Of a stretch of DNA of 64,000 nt, positions 30,708 through 39,486 are shown piece after piece; position 1 is the first letter of the stretch, and every line of letters starts with the position of its first letter. The notes under the pieces were generated by a model that saw only the letters and a program-made list of their open reading frames with translations, made no database searches and was not told the origin of the DNA. The translations under genes were made by a program, and so were the position numbers. The DNA is taken from the NCBI RefSeq assembly GCF_027366395.1, contig NZ_CP114771.1, forward strand, positions 3,100,001-3,164,000, in the 5' to 3' direction. This DNA comes from Endozoicomonas sp. GU-1. Its GTDB lineage: Bacteria > Pseudomonadota > Gammaproteobacteria > Pseudomonadales > Endozoicomonadaceae.

Positions 30708-32969
30708 TCATAAACGTGCTCCCTTTTTATTTCGCAATAGCCTGAGGGCATTGGCAGTGACCAGGGCTGTGGCACCGGTGTCGGCAAGGACAGCAACCCA
30801 GAGTCCGGTTATGCCCAGCAGGGTGGTGACCAGGAAGAAGGCTTTACTGCCCACGGCCAGAAAAATGTTCTGGCGGATAATGGACATGGTGGCGCGGGAA
30901 AGGCCAATAAGGTCCGCAAGTTCTGCCACACGGTTATGGGTCAGCGCACAGTCTGCGGTTTCAAGAGCGACGTCGGCACCCGATCCCATGGCAATGCCGA
31001 TATCTGCCGTCTTCAGTGCGGGGGCATCGTTGATGCCGTCACCGATCATGGCAACCCGGCCTTGTTTGCGCAGCGACTCTATTTCAGCAGATTTATCTCC
31101 GGGCAGGAGATCCGCACGATACTCCATTCCTAATTGGCTGGCGACGGCTTTCGCAGCCCGTGGGTTGTCACCAGTGAGCATGATACTGTTGATACCCATG
31201 GCCTTAAGGGCTGCGATGGCATTCGGAGCCTCGGCTTTTGGTTCATCCCGCAGGGCAATAAAGCCCACCAAATGCCCTTCAACCGTCACTACCGCAATGG
31301 TATTACCCTGCTCTTCAAGCTGTTGGAGCTTCTGTTGAGCGCCTGTAATCAGATCAATACTGTCCTGTAAGTGTCGTGGTGAGCCAACGACCACCGCTTT
31401 GCCTTCCACCTGACCCTGCACACCCAGTCCGGCTTTGGCCACAATGTCCGTGGCCGCAGGGAGACTGATATTCATCTCATCAGCTTTGACGACGATGGCT
31501 TTAGCCAGTGGATGTGTTGAACTTGACTCGACGGCTGCAGCCAGTCGCAGGATTTCCTGCTCTGGGTTGGGCTCTGGATTGAATGCTGAGTGGTCAAACG
31601 ATGCTATGTGAGTAACGGCAGGCTTTCCTTCCGTCAGTGTGCCGGTTTTATCAAAGGCGACCGTTGTGACCGAACCCAATAGCTCAAGGGCTGCACCACC
31701 CTTGACCAGTGCACCGTTGCGAGACGCCCTGGCCAGGGCCGAGGTAACCGCAGCAGGCGTTGAAATCACCAGTGCACATGGGCAGGCGATCAGTAACAGT
31801 GCCAGTGCCTTGTAGATCCATTCTACCCAGGACCCGGCAAATACCAGCGGCGGAACAACCGCCACCAGTGCCGCCAGAAACATCATTAATGGTGTGTACC
31901 AGCGGCTAAATGCATCAATAAAACGTTCAACTGGCGCTTTTCGCTCTTCTGCTTCTTCGATCAGACGGATGATACGGTCAACCGCACTCTCTCCGGGCTT
32001 TGAAATCACCCTGAGTCGGGCAACCCGATCCACCGATAACGAACCAGCCATCACACTCTCACCGGGGTTATGTTCAACAGGGACGGATTCGCCGGTCAGT
32101 GCGCTTTCATCAAAGCTGACGTCAGGCGTTAAGAGTTCACCATCAACGGGCAGACGGCTGCCCGGTAATATTTCGATGATGTCTCCGGGTGTCAGCGTAT
32201 GGGCAGAAACCTCTGTTTTATGCCCATCGGGGTCAATACGGTAAGCCGTTTCTGGTGTCAGCGCCATCAGCTTCTGGACACCCTGTCGAGCCCGCCCTGC
32301 CGCAAACGCTTCCAGATGCTCACCGATCATAAATAGCAGAAGCACCATGGCGGCTTCAACGGTTTCACCCAGAAACAGGGCACCAATGGCCGCGATGCTC
32401 ATCAGGGTTTCGATGGAAAAGGGAGAGCCACTTTTGGCTAATTGCCATGCTTTGGTCGCAACAGGGTAGAGCCCCCAGAGTGTCGCCAGGTAAAAAAACA
32501 CGTTGCCAGCAACGGGAAAGGTACCCTGAATCAATACCGCGACCAGCATAAACGTAGCCAGTGACATAATGCGCCAGTATTTTTTCAGGACACTGCCAGC
32601 TGCCGTTTCTGAAGCGGCGTCGTCCTTAACTGAAAAGCCCAGTTCTTTGAGAGTCTTAAGGATGTCGTCATTGATGCCAGCTCGATTTTCAACCTCTACC
32701 AGCAGGCGCTCCGTTGCAAAGGTGACCCGAGCCTGAGTCACACCGTTCAGCCCCTTTACGGCATTCTCAATTTTGGCGGCACAGCCTGGGCAGTCCATGC
32801 CAGTGATGATCCAGCTTAGCTGCATACTACCGGAAACCGAAGAAGTCTGACTTTCTATTGTAGAAGCTTCTGATTGAGTGTTATTGCCGCAGCATGAAGA
32901 TGCAGCACAGCTACTTTTCATTGTGTCACTCTGTGGGCTGTCACTGTGGGTTGCGGAGCAGGATGACAT
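30708..32969 (-). CDS. zntA: Zn/Cd/Pb-type heavy-metal-translocating P-type ATPase
   Basis: 753 residues. N-terminal Cys-rich stretch (SSCCG), then an HMA domain with GMDCPGC at residues 57-63, about eight transmembrane helices, the actuator motif ALTGES, the ion-channel motif ACPCALV near residue 395, phosphorylation site DKTGT near 438, SSTHPLAKA, MLTGDN and hinge GDGINDAPALK near the end. CPC plus one HMA with DCPGC matches the ZntA/CadA group rather than CopA. Exports Zn/Cd/Pb from the cytosol. A metal-sensing ArsR-family gene lies 1.1 kb away and may control it. Confidence 0.9.
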   Translation of the reverse strand: MSSCSATHSDSPQSDTMKSSCAASSCCGNNTQSEASTIESQTSSVSGSMQLSWIITGMDCPGCAAKIENAVKGLNGVTQARVTFATERLLVEVENRAGINDDILKTLKELGFSVKDDAASETAAGSVLKKYWRIMSLATFMLVAVLIQGTFPVAGNVFFYLATLWGLYPVATKAWQLAKSGSPFSIETLMSIAAIGALFLGETVEAAMVLLLFMIGEHLEAFAAGRARQGVQKLMALTPETAYRIDPDGHKTEVSAHTLTPGDIIEILPGSRLPVDGELLTPDVSFDESALTGESVPVEHNPGESVMAGSLSVDRVARLRVISKPGESAVDRIIRLIEEAEERKAPVERFIDAFSRWYTPLMMFLAALVAVVPPLVFAGSWVEWIYKALALLLIACPCALVISTPAAVTSALARASRNGALVKGGAALELLGSVTTVAFDKTGTLTEGKPAVTHIASFDHSAFNPEPNPEQEILRLAAAVESSSTHPLAKAIVVKADEMNISLPAATDIVAKAGLGVQGQVEGKAVVVGSPRHLQDSIDLITGAQQKLQQLEEQGNTIAVVTVEGHLVGFIALRDEPKAEAPNAIAALKAMGINSIMLTGDNPRAAKAVASQLGMEYRADLLPGDKSAEIESLRKQGRVAMIGDGINDAPALKTADIGIAMGSGADVALETADCALTHNRVAELADLIGLSRATMSIIRQNIFLAVGSKAFFLVTTLLGITGLWVAVLADTGATALVTANALRLLRNKKGARL

Positions 32970-33040
32970 GGCTTTACTCGTAATAATATAAAAATATGTT
33001 TATATAAAAATAATTTTATATCTATGATGCGTCAAGCCAT
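32970..33040 (-). promoter_or_regulatory. AT-rich promoter/operator region of zntA
   Basis: Immediately upstream of the ATPase start, with overlapping imperfect AT palindromes (ATATAAAAATATG, TTTATATAAAAATAA). SmtB/ArsR operators are AT-rich imperfect inverted repeats at such positions, and an ArsR-family gene is nearby, so an operator is plausible. No exact consensus match. Confidence 0.35.
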
Positions 33041-33243
33041 GAAAATGAATATTGTTAAGTGCATTGTGCAATTATCAAGCGTCTGTTCGATTAATTCTTT
33101 CTTATTATGGACCGGAGCATAAACCCGTGTTTGATTTACGGAGAGTATGCAGTAACTGCTCTGCGGAGAAATCCACTGCTAAGCTGAATACCAGAAATAA
33201 TGGATTTTTGAATCAGGCTGAATGGTTATCAGGAGAAAGAATA

Positions 33244-33897
33244 ATGAGCGCTATCCCCGCAAGTCCTTCATCATCGCAACCAACTATTCCAAATAATGAC
33301 ATTGTGTCCGATTCCCCGGGTAAAGCCGCTGACAATAAACAGGTGACTACCACTGAGGCCATCAAGCAGATACCTGAAGCCCCGGGGGATAACTCCAAAC
33401 CAGCAACCTCACTGGCGGAGCGAAAGATAGAGCATAGTGCAGACATTGTCACAGCGGATGATTTTCAGGCCAGAATTGACGAAATGATCCACTTAAAAAC
33501 GATTGGCAAATTGATAGAGGATTCTGAGGCTTTCAGTTTGCATGGCGTACAAAACGGCGCGTCTAAAAAAAACCCTGCCACTGCTGCCAGCAGCTCGGTA
33601 ACATCTGCCTTCAACTCATTACACCATGCCAGTGGTGAAAGAATGGAGGCATACGAATTTTATGGCTTACATTCCAGAGATACGACTCCTGCCGAGGGTG
33701 CAACTACCCATGGGGCAAGAGTCCACCTTGAAAATGCATTCGACCACATCAAAGAGATGCAAAATCGGGAAAACAAGCTCAGTGAGTTTTCCAAAGTGGA
33801 TATTGCCTTATCTATGGCTCTACATGAAAACAGACCCATCCTTCGACCTCATATCGAAGCGGTTTTCAGCATCCAGGAAAATAAACTCAAGCAATAG
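33244..33897 (+). CDS. Hypothetical protein
   Basis: 217 residues from the ATG at 33244, chosen because AGGAG lies 9 bases upstream; the frame is open to 33052 but that part looks non-coding. Residues ~1-65 are Ser/Pro/Lys-rich and probably disordered; the rest is helical, with DDFQARIDEMIHLKTIGKLIED and a C-terminal His-containing helix pair. No membrane segment or known motif. The 3' end abuts a palindromic element. Confidence 0.55.
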   Translation: MSAIPASPSSSQPTIPNNDIVSDSPGKAADNKQVTTTEAIKQIPEAPGDNSKPATSLAERKIEHSADIVTADDFQARIDEMIHLKTIGKLIEDSEAFSLHGVQNGASKKNPATAASSSVTSAFNSLHHASGERMEAYEFYGLHSRDTTPAEGATTHGARVHLENAFDHIKEMQNRENKLSEFSKVDIALSMALHENRPILRPHIEAVFSIQENKLKQ

Positions 33898-33901
33898 CCC
33901 G

Positions 33902-34111
33902 TAAGTAGTTAACCAAATGAAATCATATTTTCTGACTAAGTGGACAGTCACTCCCGGCAACTGCTCCTGCGTTGCTCTAGCTCCTGCATCCATGCAGTCG
34001 TGCGGCGTTACAACTACGGTCACATAGCTACGGCTATGCTCCCTACGTTGTGCCTTGCATAGTAACTGCCCACTTAGCCAGAAAATACGATTCCATTTGG
34101 CCAACTACTTA
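33902..34111. repeat. 210-bp palindromic element with 47-bp arms
   Basis: Left arm 33902-33948 and right arm 34065-34111 are reverse complements with few mismatches (starting TAAGTAGTTAACCAAATG, containing TATTTTCTGACTAAGTGG). The centre has secondary hairpins (CTCCTGCATCCATGCAG). Arm sequence recurs as compact hairpins in the large array at 47786-47830 and 61376-61421, so this is a dispersed MITE/REP-like family. No gene inside. Confidence 0.85.
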
Positions 34112-34116
34112 TTATC

Positions 34117-34446
34117 TTACTGACGCTCCTTAACATGATTCGCCATATCGAGAATGACATGACGGATATGGTGGTCATCCAACTCATAGAGTACCTGCTT
34201 TCCTTTGCGGGTTGATCGCAGGATTCGGGCTTCCCGCAAACTGCGCAGATGATGGCTGGTTAAAGGTTGCGACATGCCCGAAATTTCCGATAGACAGCAT
34301 ACCGGCTGTGGCTCTTCAAGACAGGCAATGACCAGCTGCAGTCTTTTGGTGTCTCCGAGCAGCTGGAAAATTTTTGCCAGTCGCCCCATGTCCTGTTCAG
34401 ACAGCTCAGGCAGCAGAGAACAACAGGTTTGATGCATATCGACCAT
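34117..34446 (-). CDS. ArsR/SmtB-family metal-responsive repressor
   Basis: 109 residues. Winged helix-turn-helix core: LLGDTKRLQLVIACLEE, VCCLSEISGMSQPLTSHHLRSLREARILRSTRKGKQVLYEL. The last helix carries DHHIRHVILDMANHVKE, which fits the alpha-5 metal-site pattern D-x-H-x10-H-x2-E of Zn/Co/Ni sensors (SmtB, CzrA). An N-terminal CC pair adds possible thiol ligands. Probable regulator of the zntA gene at 30708, though not adjacent. Starts at ATG 34446; ribosome-binding site weak. Confidence 0.88.
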   Translation of the reverse strand: MVDMHQTCCSLLPELSEQDMGRLAKIFQLLGDTKRLQLVIACLEEPQPVCCLSEISGMSQPLTSHHLRSLREARILRSTRKGKQVLYELDDHHIRHVILDMANHVKERQ

Positions 34447-34691
34447 AGGCTTGTCCGAACCTTAAGAAAATACTGATTGGTAATGGTATTGCGCCATGAG
34501 GGCTTAGTCTATTTTCCCGGGTTTGCATCATCCGTCGATAAACACTTTTCGAGCCTTGCTGCTGGTGGCAAAATGCTCTCAGCAAAAAAACAGGCGACAA
34601 TGATAAGCCGCTGATAGCGGTACAAGCCTTCATCAATAATAATCGGGCCAGCCTGGCGAAAGGATGGCCACAACAAGCCGGGTTATGCACT

Positions 34692-35584
34692 GTGAAAACC
34701 AAAGCGCTTCGAGCAGATGTTTTACTACTGGGGGTGTCTGCCATATGGGGGTTTGCCTTTGTTGCCCAGATCAAAGGCATGGAGCATCTTGGACCATTTC
34801 TGTTTAATGCCTGCCGTTTTGCTCTGGGCTTTATCTCGTTATTACCGGTTTATTTTCTATTGGAAAACATCTCCGGAAAGAAAGTCTCCGGCCATAAAAC
34901 GCAATACGACAGTCAATTGCTGCTGAAATGGGGGCCGTTGACCGGTGTAGTACTTTTTCTTGCTTCATCCTTTCAACAGGTTGGTCTGTTGTATACCACA
35001 GCGGGTAACTCTGGCTTTATCACCGGTTTTTATATCATTCTGGTGCCAATACTGGGGATCTGGTTTGGGCACAGTACCCGACCTGCAACCTGGCTGGGGG
35101 AGCCATTGCGCTGGCGGGCCTGTATTTCCTGACCGTACAGGATGGCCTTAATTTCAATAAAGGTGACGTGCTGACGTTAGGCTCTGCCCTTATGTATGCC
35201 ATTCAAATACTGCTTATTGGCTGGCTTTCCCGGCATGTTCATCCGCTGAGGCTGTCATTAATACAGTTTTTTATGACCGCTTTATGCAGCATGCTGGTTG
35301 CCCTTTATCTTGAACCCATCAGCCTTGATGCCATTCTAAAAAGTGCAGGGTCTCTGCTGTTCGCCGGCGTTCTTTCTACCGGTGTCGCTTTTACGATTCA
35401 AATCATTGCCCAGAGAGATGCAGCTTCTTCTCATGCGGCTATCATTATGAGTCTGGAAGCTGTTTTTGCGGTACTGGGAGGCTGGTTATTGCTGGACGAG
35501 CAGCTTGGACTGAGAGGTTTTTTAGGGTGCGGCCTGATGATGACCGGGATGCTACTGTCGCAGCTTAGACGCTCCAAGGCTTAA
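34692..35584 (+). pseudogene. EamA/DMT-family transporter, frameshifted
   Basis: Ten-helix drug/metabolite transporter of about 297 residues. The first open frame (34692-~35096, GTG start) gives the first EamA repeat, from RADVLLLGVSAIWGFAFVAQ to GFITGFYIILVPILGIWFGH; the second frame continues GAIALAGLYFLTVQDG and the second repeat to 35584. The break is at a five-G run (35096-35100): one more G would restore TWLGGAIALAG. Substrate unknown. Either a genuine one-base loss or a sequence error. Confidence 0.8.
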
Positions 35585-35590
35585 AAGGAA

Positions 35591-35889
35591 AACAAACAGA
35601 TGGGTTTGCAAGCTGTGTGGAAAATAGCTTTATTTAACTTCCATATTTCCAGTTTTGCCCGGCCGCCTTTCCGATATTACTCCGGATTTAGCTGATCTTC
35701 TAAGCGCCCTGGTATCCCTGTTGGTGCTGCGTCCGCAAAAAAGCACCTTGTAAACCCATCTGCTTGTTACTGCCGACTCTTTATTGTTCTTGTTATAAAA
35801 CGCTTTGGTGAGTCGGCACCAAACCCTGTTATTGTTTTTATGGTGGGTGTTTTGTTCTTGTTGCTTTAACTAATACAACTGCTGTGCCA
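35591..35889 (+). ncRNA. Candidate structured RNA element, copy A
   Basis: Lies between the EamA gene and maeA, with no gene of its own. Closing stem of about 20 bp: CAGATGGGTTTGCAA (35597-35611) pairs with TTGTAAACCCATCTG (35748-35762), extending outward through AACAA / TTGTT. An inner hairpin GGTGCT/AGCACC precedes the 3' arm. A second hairpin TGCCGACTC (35771-35779) / GAGTCGGCA (35810-35818) follows. The 3' block TACAACTGCTGTGCCA is at 35874-35889. Copies B and C share the layout with compensatory stem changes. Similarity to copy C may run to about 36040. Strand assignment is by gene context only. Confidence 0.55.
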
Positions 35890-35983
35890 AAAATAGAGAT
35901 AATTCCCTTATGCCTTGCTGTACGTGGTTTCCGAATGATGGCGTGTTTTTTATGATTAAATAATGCACAGTTCACCGGTTGTG

Positions 35984-36037
35984 ATTTGTTACCTGGCCCC
36001 CCTCAAAATGTGACAATGCTCCCGCAAGGTAACAAAT
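35984..36037. repeat. Perfect 11-bp inverted repeat upstream of maeA
   Basis: ATTTGTTACCT (35984-35994) and AGGTAACAAAT (36027-36037) with a 32-base spacer containing CCCCCCT. A similar arrangement (TGTTAC...CCCCCT...GTAACAAATA) follows copy C near 39310-39362, so it is probably the distal part of the same element rather than a maeA operator. Confidence 0.55.
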
Positions 36038-36271
36038 ACCAGTTCCTGGCCTCAGGGCAAAATCCACCAAATCGTTGAGACAGTCTGTTTTTCAGACAGT
36101 TGCTGCCGACGTTATACATGTTTGATTATTTCGGTTATTCCGTTTGTTCTGCTCCTGCACTAAGGATTATCCTTTGTGCCCCTGCTGACACTGACTGTTA
36201 TATCAGCAGTTCCGGTTACACTTTTGTTGAAAAAACGGCTGACACATCGGCTGAAAAAACGTAGGAAAACA

Positions 36272-37954
36272 ATGAGCGAACACGACCAAAGCATCCATAC
36301 TGGCCTCACAGGCCGTTTGTTGCTGGAAAACTCCCTGTTGAACAAAGGGACCGCTTTTTCTATGGAGGAGCGGAGTGAGCTGGATCTTCATGGTCTTCTG
36401 CCGCCAAGGGTAGAGTCGATGGAGGAACAATGTCGTCGAGCTTATAAGTCTTTCTCCGTCAAGCCTACGCCGATACTGAAGCACATCTACCTGCGTGCAT
36501 TGCAGGATACCAACGAAACACTTTTTTATGCTCTCCTGCAACGTCATCTTCAGGAAATGCTGCCTATCATCTACACGCCGGTTGTAGGGCAGGCCTGTCA
36601 GCGCTTCAGTGACCTCTACCGTCGACCAAGAGGCATCTACATTTCCTATCCCCAGCGTGAACATATCTCAGCCATGCTGGCCAACTTCAAGCGCAATATT
36701 GAAGTGATTGTTGTCACGGATGGTGAGCGTATTCTGGGCCTGGGTGACCAGGGTATTGGCGGTATGGGGATCTGTATTGGCAAGCTGTCTCTCTACAGTG
36801 CGGTGGGTGGCATCGCACCGAACAAAACACTGCCAATCGTCCTGGATTGCGGCACCAATAACCGCCAGTTGCTGAATGACCCGAATTACCTGGGCTGGCG
36901 TCATGAGCGCATTGCAGACGATGAATACTATGCGTTCGTGGACGACTTTATTCGTGCACTGAAACGTCGCTGGCCAAAAGCACTGTTACAGTTTGAAGAC
37001 TTTGCCATCGACCATGCCACACCACTGCTGGAAAAATACCGGGATGAACTCTGTTCTTTCAATGATGATATTCAGGGCACCGCCGGTGTGACTGCCGCAT
37101 CACTGCTGGCAGCGGCCAAAGCTGCAGGCAAGTCCATTGAGGAGATGACCATTGCCTTCCTTGGTGCCGGCTCAGCCGGTTGCGGTATTGCCGAACAGCT
37201 GATCCGCCTGATGGTTGGCCGGGGACTCAGCGAAGAAGAAGCCCGTCAGCGAATCTTCATGGTTGACCGCCATGGCGTGTTGAATGACCAGATGGCAGAC
37301 CTGCGGCCATTCCAGCAGCGGCTGGTACAACGTTGTGCAGAACTTCGTCAATGGGGGTGTGATGAGAATCCCGGATTGTCAGACGTCGTCAACCATGCCA
37401 GACCAGACGCTATCATCGGGGTATCAGGTCAGCCAGGCCTGTTCACCCGGGAAGTCATTGAAAAAATGGCTGAGAACCATGAGCGCCCCATTGTCTTCCC
37501 ACTGTCCAACCCCATCAGCCAGGTTGAAGCCACGCCAGAAGATATTATTCAGTGGAGTGAAGGTCGGGCGTTGATTGCTACTGGTAGCCCATTTGATCCG
37601 GTTGAGTACAATGGTAACCGTTACCCTGTCGCCCAATGTAACAATATCTATATTTTCCCGGGGCTGGGTCTTGGTGTCCTGGCCAGTAACGCTGAAAGCG
37701 TATCCGATGGCATGCTGGATGCGGCAGTGGAAACACTGGCCATGGCCTCGCCAGCGGTTATGAATCCGGACGCTGCTCTTCTGCCCGAATTGAACCGTAT
37801 TCATCAGGTGACTTGTGATATAGCGATTGCCGTAGCCAGAAAAGCGCAGGAAGAGGGGCTGGCACCTGAATGTGAACAAACTACTCTGGAAGCCAGAGTC
37901 AGAGGCAAGCGCTGGAGCCCTGAATATTGCCGAGTCCATCTGTCTGATTCTTGA
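36272..37954 (+). CDS. maeA: NAD-dependent malic enzyme (malate dehydrogenase, oxaloacetate-decarboxylating)
   Basis: Converts L-malate to pyruvate and CO2 with NAD. 560 residues from the ATG at 36272 (GTAGGA 6 bases upstream; the frame is open 32 codons further but that part is not homologous). Large-subunit malic enzyme features: [42 protein letters not shown], metal/substrate motif [11 protein letters not shown] near residue 265, Rossmann loop [14 protein letters not shown] near 295, [16 protein letters not shown] and [12 protein letters not shown]. Flanked on both sides by copies of the candidate RNA element. Confidence 0.96.
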   Translation: MSEHDQSIHTGLTGRLLLENSLLNKGTAFSMEERSELDLHGLLPPRVESMEEQCRRAYKSFSVKPTPILKHIYLRALQDTNETLFYALLQRHLQEMLPIIYTPVVGQACQRFSDLYRRPRGIYISYPQREHISAMLANFKRNIEVIVVTDGERILGLGDQGIGGMGICIGKLSLYSAVGGIAPNKTLPIVLDCGTNNRQLLNDPNYLGWRHERIADDEYYAFVDDFIRALKRRWPKALLQFEDFAIDHATPLLEKYRDELCSFNDDIQGTAGVTAASLLAAAKAAGKSIEEMTIAFLGAGSAGCGIAEQLIRLMVGRGLSEEEARQRIFMVDRHGVLNDQMADLRPFQQRLVQRCAELRQWGCDENPGLSDVVNHARPDAIIGVSGQPGLFTREVIEKMAENHERPIVFPLSNPISQVEATPEDIIQWSEGRALIATGSPFDPVEYNGNRYPVAQCNNIYIFPGLGLGVLASNAESVSDGMLDAAVETLAMASPAVMNPDAALLPELNRIHQVTCDIAIAVARKAQEEGLAPECEQTTLEARVRGKRWSPEYCRVHLSDS

Positions 37955-37990
37955 AAGTAGTACCCGGATTTACGTTACAGCGTAGAAAAG

Positions 37991-38277
37991 GATAAGCAGA
38001 TAAGTTTACAAACTACCAGGCATCTTTATTGTTGTTATTGACTGACAGGTGTCTGGTATGTCCCGTTGCCTTCCTGATGTTGCAGTTTTTAAAAAAACTG
38101 CGGCAATCTTATTAACATTCCAGCAATTTGCCAGTTGATGTCCTTCAGTATCCTGCAAACTTATCTGCTTTAATCACCGACCTGTTGTTTTTGTTATTTG
38201 TGGTCAGGATTCGCCATGTAGTTGTTATTATTTGGCATTTTTTGGTTTGCTACTGGTCATATACAAATGGTGTGCCA
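37991..38277 (+). ncRNA. Candidate structured RNA element, copy B
   Basis: Just after maeA. Closing stem CAGATAAGTTTACA (37997-38010) with TGCAAACTTATCTG (38154-38167); relative to copy A, two central base pairs differ on both arms (GG/CC to AA/TT). An internal hairpin TTGCAGTTTTT/AAAAACTGCGGCAA lies near 38080-38105. A shorter second hairpin GACC/GGTC (38179-38205) follows. The 3' block TACAAATGGTGTGCCA is at 38262-38277. The shared TTTATT and GCCTT patches also occur. Region 38278-38424 holds nothing else. Confidence 0.55.
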
Positions 38278-38424
38278 ATAACCTTTGTTGTTTTTTAACT
38301 TGTTGATATTTAATGGGAAAGTCTTTTCTGCACCGTTCAGGTCATGCCATGGAAAAAGGGTGAACTGTTACTTGTTGAGTACTGGATTGTGAAGAGTGTA
38401 ACCCGGGTAACAGACGAACATGGT

Positions 38425-38784
38425 TCAGGGTTTATGCACTTCTATACGACTGATCAGACCTTCGTTGGAGAAAAAAATCCTTTCTACCCCTGGTACGTTC
38501 ACAGATTCATCCGACGCAATATCAGTACCCGATCTGACAAACTCAAGTTCTACACAACAGCCATCCAGGCTGCGGTAGCTGTTAACATGCCAGTTCACAT
38601 CAGGGATTTTTGAAAAAAAAGCCGTCATCATGTCAAGAATGGCGGCTTTTCCCTGGAAGTCACCAAGAAAGGCAGAGTAGTAGCTGGCGCTTTCATCAAA
38701 CATTTGAGATATCCAGTCCAGCCTGTGCGCATTGGACAGAGCAATATAGGCTCTGGCGGCTTCGATTTGTTCATCGTTGGTCAT
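38425..38784 (-). CDS. SnoaL-like / NTF2-like domain protein
   Basis: 119 residues from the ATG at 38784; a GTG at 38838 in frame is possible, but the family starts at MTNDEQIEAARAYIALSNAHRLDWI. The pattern of an N-terminal helix pair, a LDWISQMFDESASYYSAFLGDFQGKAAILDMM segment and alternating beta strands (VNWHVNSYRSL, CCVELEFVRSG, ERIFFSNEGLISRIEV) fits the SnoaL-like alpha+beta barrel. Such proteins are small enzymes or binding proteins; the ligand is unknown. It lies alone between copies B and C of the candidate RNA. Confidence 0.7.
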   Translation of the reverse strand: MTNDEQIEAARAYIALSNAHRLDWISQMFDESASYYSAFLGDFQGKAAILDMMTAFFSKIPDVNWHVNSYRSLDGCCVELEFVRSGTDIASDESVNVPGVERIFFSNEGLISRIEVHKP

Positions 38785-38947
38785 AATTTGAGATGCCAAT
38801 GGTTTGTGAGTAGATACCCAAAACCCACAACATAGCACTAACTCGACATATTGACCTGCTTCAAGTTGTCACAGGCTGGATTCCGGGTAGTAAAGAAGAG
38901 AGTTAAATAAGAAAGAGGGGGGGGAGAAGTTTATAGAATGAAAAAAT

Positions 38948-39222
38948 AAACAAACAGACAGGTTTACAGATACGCAGAAGCTCTTTATTTCTTCCCTGTC
39001 GAATGCCCGCGCTGCCTTTTGTCGCCTGTTACCAGACTCAGTCAGTCTTCTCGGCTTTCTTATCCCTGCTTGTCGGCTACCTTGAGGTACCGTGCAAACC
39101 TGTCTGCTTGAGTGGCCCGGCCTGATATTATTATTTTTGGAGGCTGGGAATCGTCGTTGTTATTGTTGTTATGTTCTGACGATTTTTTTGTTCTCGCCTG
39201 ACATAATACAAGTGGCGTGCCA
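38948..39222 (+). ncRNA. Candidate structured RNA element, copy C
   Basis: Upstream of gor. Closing stem CAGACAGGTTTACA (38955-38968) with TGCAAACCTGTCTG (39093-39106), again different from A and B on both arms. Hairpin TACC-TTGA-GGTA just before the 3' arm; second hairpin CCCGGCCT (39116-39123) / AGGCTGGG (39141-39148); 3' block TACAAGTGGCGTGCCA (39207-39222). The minus strand has a 72-codon open frame across this copy (39060-39278); the equivalent frames of A and B contain stops, so an RNA reading is preferred. Bases 39223-39486 hold the possible distal part of the element and the gor promoter. Confidence 0.55.
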
Positions 39223-39486
39223 GCTTTTATAAATGTCTCCGCAGGCCTTGGTAAATAAGGGGTAAACAGGCTATTCATATTGTATCACCCGATGTCTGGT
39301 GCTGTTTTCCTGTTACTGCGTTTACCCCCTGGATGTAACCTTCGGAATAGATGTAACAAATATGATTTCATTTAGTTAGGTATCAAATGCATATTAATAC
39401 TTTAAATCGGGCAGTTTGACCTTATAGTAATCAGAGACTTTCTCAGGGCAGGCATATGTCGGCTCTGCAATGATCAGGACAATAAA

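Noticed and set aside
33820..34104. Minus-strand 94-codon open frame
   Set aside because: It runs through the palindromic element and has no protein-like features.
35984..36037. Operator for maeA
   Set aside because: The perfect inverted repeat is more than 230 bp from the maeA start and a similar arrangement follows copy C of the RNA-like element, so it more likely belongs to that element.
38344..38613. Plus-strand 89-codon open frame
   Set aside because: Antisense to the SnoaL-like gene and without family features.
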